Assembly (NCBI GenBank): GCA_002454845.1
Contig: DKJQ01000206.1
Coordinates: forward strand, 321-9,772
Direction: 5' to 3'
From: Ignavibacteria bacterium UBA6688
Lineage (GTDB): Bacteria; Bacteroidota; Ignavibacteria; UBA10030
Length of the DNA: 9,452 nucleotides
Position 1 is the first letter of the stretch, and each line of letters starts with the position of its first letter. Both the position numbers and the translations under genes were made by a program. This document shows, piece after piece, positions 6,290 through 9,452 of the stretch. A model generated the notes under the pieces. It saw nothing but the letters and a program-made list of their open reading frames with translations, made no database searches and was not told the DNA's origin.

Positions 6290-7702
6290 TTATTTCTTGA
6301 GCAGGGGGGCGAAGAGTTCGTGCGCACACAATGCCGGATACTCCTTGCGGAACCGGTCCGATAATTCGGGTTCCCCGTCAAACGCCGCCGTGAGGGAGGT
6401 GAAGGCCTGTTCGTACCGATGAAGGAGGATATGAATTCTTGCAAGTGTGTAATGTGCCGGGGCAAAGGTCGGGGCGGCGGCGAGACATTGCTCCAGAGCC
6501 TCTTCCGCCTCGTTAATTTCCCCCATCTCGTACAACGTATCGCCGTAGTCAAACGATGCTTCGGCATTCCGGGGATCCAGTTTCAGGACCATCCTGTAGC
6601 TTTCCAGGCACTCCTCCGCAAGGCCGAGATTGTATTCGGCATCCGCCCGCGCATACCAGAGCTCGGGGTATTCGGAGTGGATGGAAAGAGCCGTCTTGTA
6701 GTCAATCAGTGCGCGCTTCGGGTCCTCGAGGGCATCGTAACAACACCCCCGGCCGAAATACGATTCATAATGCCGGGCGTCGTACTTGATCGCGTTGGTG
6801 AAAGCCCAAATGGATTCGGTATAGAGTCCAAGTTCTTCGTACGCATTTCCTAAATTGTGCCAGGCAGGGACATCCCCCGCCTCGAACTGGATGGTCTGCT
6901 TGAAGCACGTGATCGCGTCATAGAGCCGGCCGAGGTTGGCGTAGGCGTTCCCCTTATTGTAGCAGGCGGAAGGGAAGTCCTCCTTGATCGCCAGGGCCAT
7001 ATCGTAACTCTCGATAGCCTTGGAATACTGCCCCATGCGGTTGAGCACGATCCCCCGGTTGTACCAGGCGTTATAATTGTACGGATCCCGGTTCAAGTGC
7101 TCATCATAGCTTTTCACAGAAAGCTCCGAGTCCTCCAGGAAATCATAGCAGTAACCCAGTTCATACCACGCATCCACGTGCTCCGGGTTCATATCAAGGA
7201 TCAGGCGGAACACATGGACCGCTTCCGAGAATTGTTCCTTCTTCTCAAGCGTCACGCCCTTGTGGAACAGGCCTTCTTCGTAGAGGGGGTCCAGTTCCAG
7301 GGCCGCGTTAAAAGACTCCAGGGCGCCATCGATGTCATTCAGGTTATCCAGCGTGATACCGCGGTTGACGAAGACCTCGGCATCGGTGGGGTTCAGGGTC
7401 AGGGCTTTTTCGTAGCAGGTCAGCGCCTCGCTGTAGCGGTACAGGTTGTTGAGGACCATCCCCTTGCGTTGCCACGCGTCGCTGCTGAACGGTTCGAAGG
7501 AGAGGAGGCGGTCGACAAAATGAAGGGCTTCTTCAAACTGTTCATGCTCAAAGTAGAACTGGATGATTTCCTCGAGGGCTTCCGTATTGTTGATATCCTT
7601 CTCACCGTTGCGCAACTGCTCGCGGAAACGGCGGACATCGTCGTCGGACCGGTCGTTGGGGCGGGGGATGGGGTCGTCATCAAAGTGGTCAAAACTCGGC
7701 AT
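6290..7702 (-). CDS. TPR-repeat protein, about twelve repeats
   Basis: A 470-residue soluble protein built almost entirely of tetratricopeptide repeats, a helical scaffold for protein-protein contacts. An acidic, proline-containing, probably disordered N-terminus (1-35) precedes about twelve 34-residue units spanning roughly 38-447. Typical units show W/Y-x-x-G/A ... A-x-x-x-Y/F-x-x-A-L ... (D/N)P, for example WYNRGIVLNRMGQYSKAIES at 213-232 and WHNLGNAYEELGLYTESIWA at 281-300. A short charged tail ends in ELFAPLLKK. No signal peptide, membrane segment or enzymatic domain is visible, so it probably acts in the cytosol. The ATG at 7702 has AAGGA about 5 bases upstream, and a promoter lies at 7757-7785. 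It is divergent from yggS and followed by aroE after 171 bases of repeat DNA. Partner and process cannot be inferred from TPRs alone. Confidence 0.92.
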   Translation of the reverse strand: MPSFDHFDDDPIPRPNDRSDDDVRRFREQLRNGEKDINNTEALEEIIQFYFEHEQFEEALHFVDRLLSFEPFSSDAWQRKGMVLNNLYRYSEALTCYEKALTLNPTDAEVFVNRGITLDNLNDIDGALESFNAALELDPLYEEGLFHKGVTLEKKEQFSEAVHVFRLILDMNPEHVDAWYELGYCYDFLEDSELSVKSYDEHLNRDPYNYNAWYNRGIVLNRMGQYSKAIESYDMALAIKEDFPSACYNKGNAYANLGRLYDAITCFKQTIQFEAGDVPAWHNLGNAYEELGLYTESIWAFTNAIKYDARHYESYFGRGCCYDALEDPKRALIDYKTALSIHSEYPELWYARADAEYNLGLAEECLESYRMVLKLDPRNAEASFDYGDTLYEMGEINEAEEALEQCLAAAPTFAPAHYTLARIHILLHRYEQAFTSLTAAFDGEPELSDRFRKEYPALCAHELFAPLLKK

Positions 7703-7756
7703 CGCAATCCTTCATCACTGGGTAGACTCGGTATCGTGCAACGGGATGACAGGGTC

Positions 7757-7785
7757 AATAAAGCGAAAATTGGAGTTGCAGTCAA
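7757..7785 (-). promoter_or_regulatory. Putative promoter of the TPR gene
   Basis: Minus strand TTGACT (7780-7785), a 17-base spacer, then TTTATT (7757-7762). Five of six -35 and four of six -10 bases match the sigma70 consensus. It would give a leader of about 48 bases before the ATG at 7702. Spacing and position are good, the hexamer match moderate. Confidence 0.45.
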
Positions 7786-7845
7786 GGGAGCACCCGGCGA
7801 GCGGTTTTCTCTTCGGGAACCTCTCTCCCTCCTCAAGGTTTGGAA

Positions 7846-7874
7846 TTGATTTTCGTTCAATCTTGGGGTATATT
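7846..7874 (+). promoter_or_regulatory. Putative promoter of yggS
   Basis: TTGATT (7846-7851), a 17-base spacer, then TATATT (7869-7874), about 20 bases upstream of the yggS start and followed by AGAAGGA as ribosome-binding site. The -10 region reads TATATTTA, close to the Bacteroidota TAnnTTTG element, and the ATTG about 20 bases before it fits the Bacteroidota -33 box. Both promoter types fit, so the sigma factor class is left open. Confidence 0.5.
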
Positions 7875-7893
7875 TAATTCTTAAGAAGGAAGC

Positions 7894-8598
7894 ATGGTAG
7901 GCGAGAATCTCGAGATTCTTCGAAAACGCATACAAAACGCATGTCGCCGCTGCAACCGGAGGCCCGAAGATATTCTCCTGGTTGGCGTTACGAAAACGTT
8001 CGGTCCGGAAACTGTGCGCCAGGCGATCTCCGTCGGGTTGCTCGACGTGGGAGAGAACTACGTTCAGGAACTGATCGACAAGCGGAAACTGGTCACCGAT
8101 GAGACGGTGCGCTGGCATTTCATCGGGCATCTCCAGAGTAACAAAGTCAAGTACCTTGCCGGTTTTATCCACCTGATCCACGCCGTCGACAATGATTCGG
8201 TGGCTGAAGAGATCCAGAAACGGGGGGAGAAGGCGGGGCGGACCATAGACGTGCTGGTCGAAGTTCATACGACCGACGAGGCCACCAAATACGGCGTCAA
8301 ACCGGGGGAAACGGTTGAGCTGGTAAAGAGAATTTCAAGGTTCGATCATCTTCGCGTCCAGGGTCTTATGACGATGGGACCGTTTTCGGACGATCCGAAT
8401 GACTCCCGCCCCTCATTCCAACAAGTGGCAGAATTAAAGAAGAGCATCATCAGGGAGGGGATCGAGAAGGTGACGATGGAACACCTCTCCATGGGCATGA
8501 GCCACGATTTTGAGGTGGGGATTGAAGAAGGGGCGACGATCATCCGCATCGGGACGGCGATTTTTGGGGAAAGAACCCGGGAAGATAGAGCACTGTAA
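7894..8598 (+). CDS. yggS: YggS/PROSC-family PLP homeostasis protein
   Basis: Single-domain TIM-barrel protein that binds pyridoxal 5'-phosphate and keeps free PLP and amino/keto-acid pools in balance; no catalytic reaction is established for the family. Lys34 (GVTKTF) is the Schiff-base lysine. Other family motifs: GENYVQE (53-59), WHFIGHLQSNK (74-84), KYG (132-134), GLMTMG (157-162), SMGMSHDFEVGI (199-210) and Arg218-Ile-Gly phosphate contacts, ending at IFGER. Length 234 is typical. The ATG follows AGAAGGA after a short spacer. divIVA follows on the same strand after 167 bases; in Gram-positive bacteria the homologue ylmE sits in the ylm-divIVA division cluster, so the pairing is probably a relic of that arrangement. 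The stop codon leads directly into a degenerate repeat (8595-8673). Confidence 0.96.
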   Translation: MVGENLEILRKRIQNACRRCNRRPEDILLVGVTKTFGPETVRQAISVGLLDVGENYVQELIDKRKLVTDETVRWHFIGHLQSNKVKYLAGFIHLIHAVDNDSVAEEIQKRGEKAGRTIDVLVEVHTTDEATKYGVKPGETVELVKRISRFDHLRVQGLMTMGPFSDDPNDSRPSFQQVAELKKSIIREGIEKVTMEHLSMGMSHDFEVGIEEGATIIRIGTAIFGERTREDRAL

Positions 8599-8673
8599 AT
8601 TGAACATCGAAAATTGAATGCTGGGAAGTTTCCCCGGTGCATCTCCGTGACTTCTCTGTGTAGCTCTGCGTAA
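8595..8673. repeat. Two degenerate repeats in the yggS-divIVA gap
   Basis: From the yggS stop codon the sequence reads in 7-base steps AAATTGA, ACATCGA, AAATTGA. After about 25 further bases comes a CTC(c/t)GTG / CTCTGTG / CTCTGCG segment (about 8643-8673). Both resemble short degenerate dispersed repeats I recall in other genomes. The rest of the gap (8674-8765) shows no convincing terminator or promoter; an isolated TTGACC near 8719 has no matching -10. Confidence 0.5.
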
Positions 8674-8765
8674 TGTTTTGAAAACCACCACTGGAGCACA
8701 TCCCGGCTGGAGGCGAGGTTGACCGGATTCCATTCACCATCTCTCACGCTTGAAAGGCAGAGGGA

Positions 8766-9329
8766 ATGAAAATCACACCACTCGAAATCAAACGCCAGCA
8801 GTTCAAAAAGGTCATGCGCGGGTACGACCCTGTGGAGGTCGATACCTTCCTCGATATGCTTTCCCACGAGCTGGAGGATGTTTTGACGAGGAACAAGACG
8901 ATGGGGGACCGGATCATCGAGCTCGAGACGCAACTCAAGGACTATAAGAATATAGAGAAGACGTTGCAGCAAACGCTGCAACAGGCGCAGGAAACGAGCG
9001 GAAAGGAGATCGAGAACTCCAAGAAGGAAGCAGGATTGATTGTGCAGGAGGCCGAATTGAAGGCCTCGCAGATTGTCGACAAAGCGCGCATGGATTTTTC
9101 CAGGATGAAGGAGGAGATCTCCAACCTGAAGTCGCGTAAGGAGAGCATCCTCAGCAGGCTGAAAGTGCTCCTGGCATCGGAGATCGATCTGATCAGGGCT
9201 CTGGAGATCGACGAGGACGATATGACCAGGCACGACACTTCAAAAGGGACGGGGAAGGATCATATCGCCATTGATGAGATTTTGAAGAAACTGTGGGGGG
9301 GTAGGTGGGAAGTTGGAAGTAGAAAGTAG
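8766..9329 (+). CDS. divIVA: DivIVA-domain cell-division/polarity protein
   Basis: Cytosolic coiled-coil protein of the DivIVA/GpsB type, which binds curved membrane and organises division or polar growth. The N-terminal lipid-binding domain is clear: MKITPLEIKRQQF then RGYDPVEVDTFLD (18-30). It aligns without gaps to Bacillus DivIVA, whose membrane-contacting Phe17-Arg18 are Met17-Arg18 here. A long coiled coil runs about 30-145, rich in Glu/Lys/Gln, then a linker and a final helix near IDEILKKL (169-176). The last 11 codons (from Trp177) run through a 7-G tract and into the heptad repeat at 9300-9452, which provides the stop codon, so the natural end was probably close to residue 176. AAAGG about 8 bases before the ATG serves as ribosome-binding site. 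The length (187) suits a short DivIVA. Whether it controls septum placement or another process here is unknown. Confidence 0.9.
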   Translation: MKITPLEIKRQQFKKVMRGYDPVEVDTFLDMLSHELEDVLTRNKTMGDRIIELETQLKDYKNIEKTLQQTLQQAQETSGKEIENSKKEAGLIVQEAELKASQIVDKARMDFSRMKEEISNLKSRKESILSRLKVLLASEIDLIRALEIDEDDMTRHDTSKGTGKDHIAIDEILKKLWGGRWEVGSRK

Positions 9330-9452
9330 CAAGTAGCAAGTAGGAAGCAGGAAGCAAGAAGTAGGAAGTAGGAAGTAGAAGGCAGATGGCAGTACACAGA
9401 AGGCAGATAGTAGTAAGCTGACCGCTGAAAGCTGACTGCTGACCGCTGACTG
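9300..9452. repeat. Degenerate 7-bp tandem repeat, runs off window
   Basis: From 9300 to the window end the sequence keeps a strict 7-base period for 21 full units plus a partial one, with no phase slip. Early units follow AGNAAGT or AGGAAGC, middle units AGAAGGC/AGATGGC, and from 9419 TGACCGC, TGAAAGC, TGACTGC. G at unit position 2 is present in every unit and G at position 6 in all but one. The array overlaps the last 30 bases of divIVA. It lacks spacers, so it is not CRISPR. Similar heptad-periodic degenerate tracts are ones I recall between genes of some environmental bacteria; function unknown. Confidence 0.9.

Noticed and set aside
6857..7849. 330-codon open frame on the plus strand
   Set aside because: It lies antisense to the TPR gene, whose repeat motifs are unmistakable; the plus-strand frame is a by-product of codon bias and shows no family motif.
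7420..8268. 282-codon open frame on the minus strand
   Set aside because: It overlaps the TPR gene start and yggS in the wrong frame or strand and has no recognisable content.
8346..9233. 295-codon open frame on the minus strand
   Set aside because: It runs antisense across the end of yggS and most of divIVA, both clearly recognised; no domain is visible in it.
9300..9452. CRISPR array
   Set aside because: The units are 7 bases, contiguous and degenerate, with no spacers and no cas genes.

Overview
The window is a GC-rich (roughly mid-50s percent by eye) bacterial chromosomal segment with nine protein-coding genes. One is cut by the left edge. No rRNA, tRNA, CRISPR array, transposase or phage gene is visible. 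The organism cannot be named from the sequence. The yggS-divIVA pair, the large TPR protein, the TAnnTTT-like -10 element before yggS and the gaps filled with degenerate short repeats would fit the Bacteroidota/Ignavibacteria (FCB) group, but this is inference with modest confidence.

Layout. (1) Positions 1-2403, minus strand: a zinc-type metal-resistance unit, with an ArsR/SmtB repressor and, one base downstream, a P1B-2 (Zn/Cd/Pb) efflux ATPase whose last C-terminal residues lie outside the window. A promoter and an SmtB-like inverted-repeat operator precede the repressor gene. (2) Positions 2404-2951: a gene-free gap packed with palindromes, including a nested inverted repeat of about 147 bp and two 18-nt hairpins of identical architecture. 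(3) Positions 2952-4164, minus: purU (formyltetrahydrofolate deformylase, TTG start), preceded by a small 82-residue protein of unknown function. (4) Positions 4404-6118, minus: aroE (shikimate dehydrogenase) followed after 11 bases by larE (sulfur transferase for the nickel-pincer cofactor), with no other lar gene present. (5) Positions 6290-7702, minus: a 470-residue protein made almost wholly of TPR repeats. (6) Positions 7703-7893: a divergent promoter region. (7) Positions 7894-9329, plus: yggS (PLP homeostasis) and divIVA (polar/division coiled coil), a pairing that recalls the ylm-divIVA division cluster of Gram-positive bacteria. (8) Positions 9300-9452: a degenerate 7-bp tandem repeat that starts inside the 3' end of divIVA and runs off the window.

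How the parts work together: the metal pair forms a self-contained sensor/pump circuit, since the repressor keeps a complete alpha5 Zn site and the pump keeps P1B-2 signatures. The remaining genes are mostly housekeeping (one-carbon metabolism, aromatic amino-acid synthesis, cofactor handling, cell division). I find no clear new multi-gene system. The most unusual signals are in the non-coding DNA: several gaps hold different repeat or palindrome families, and in two places a stop codon lies within or against a heptad-periodic repeat.
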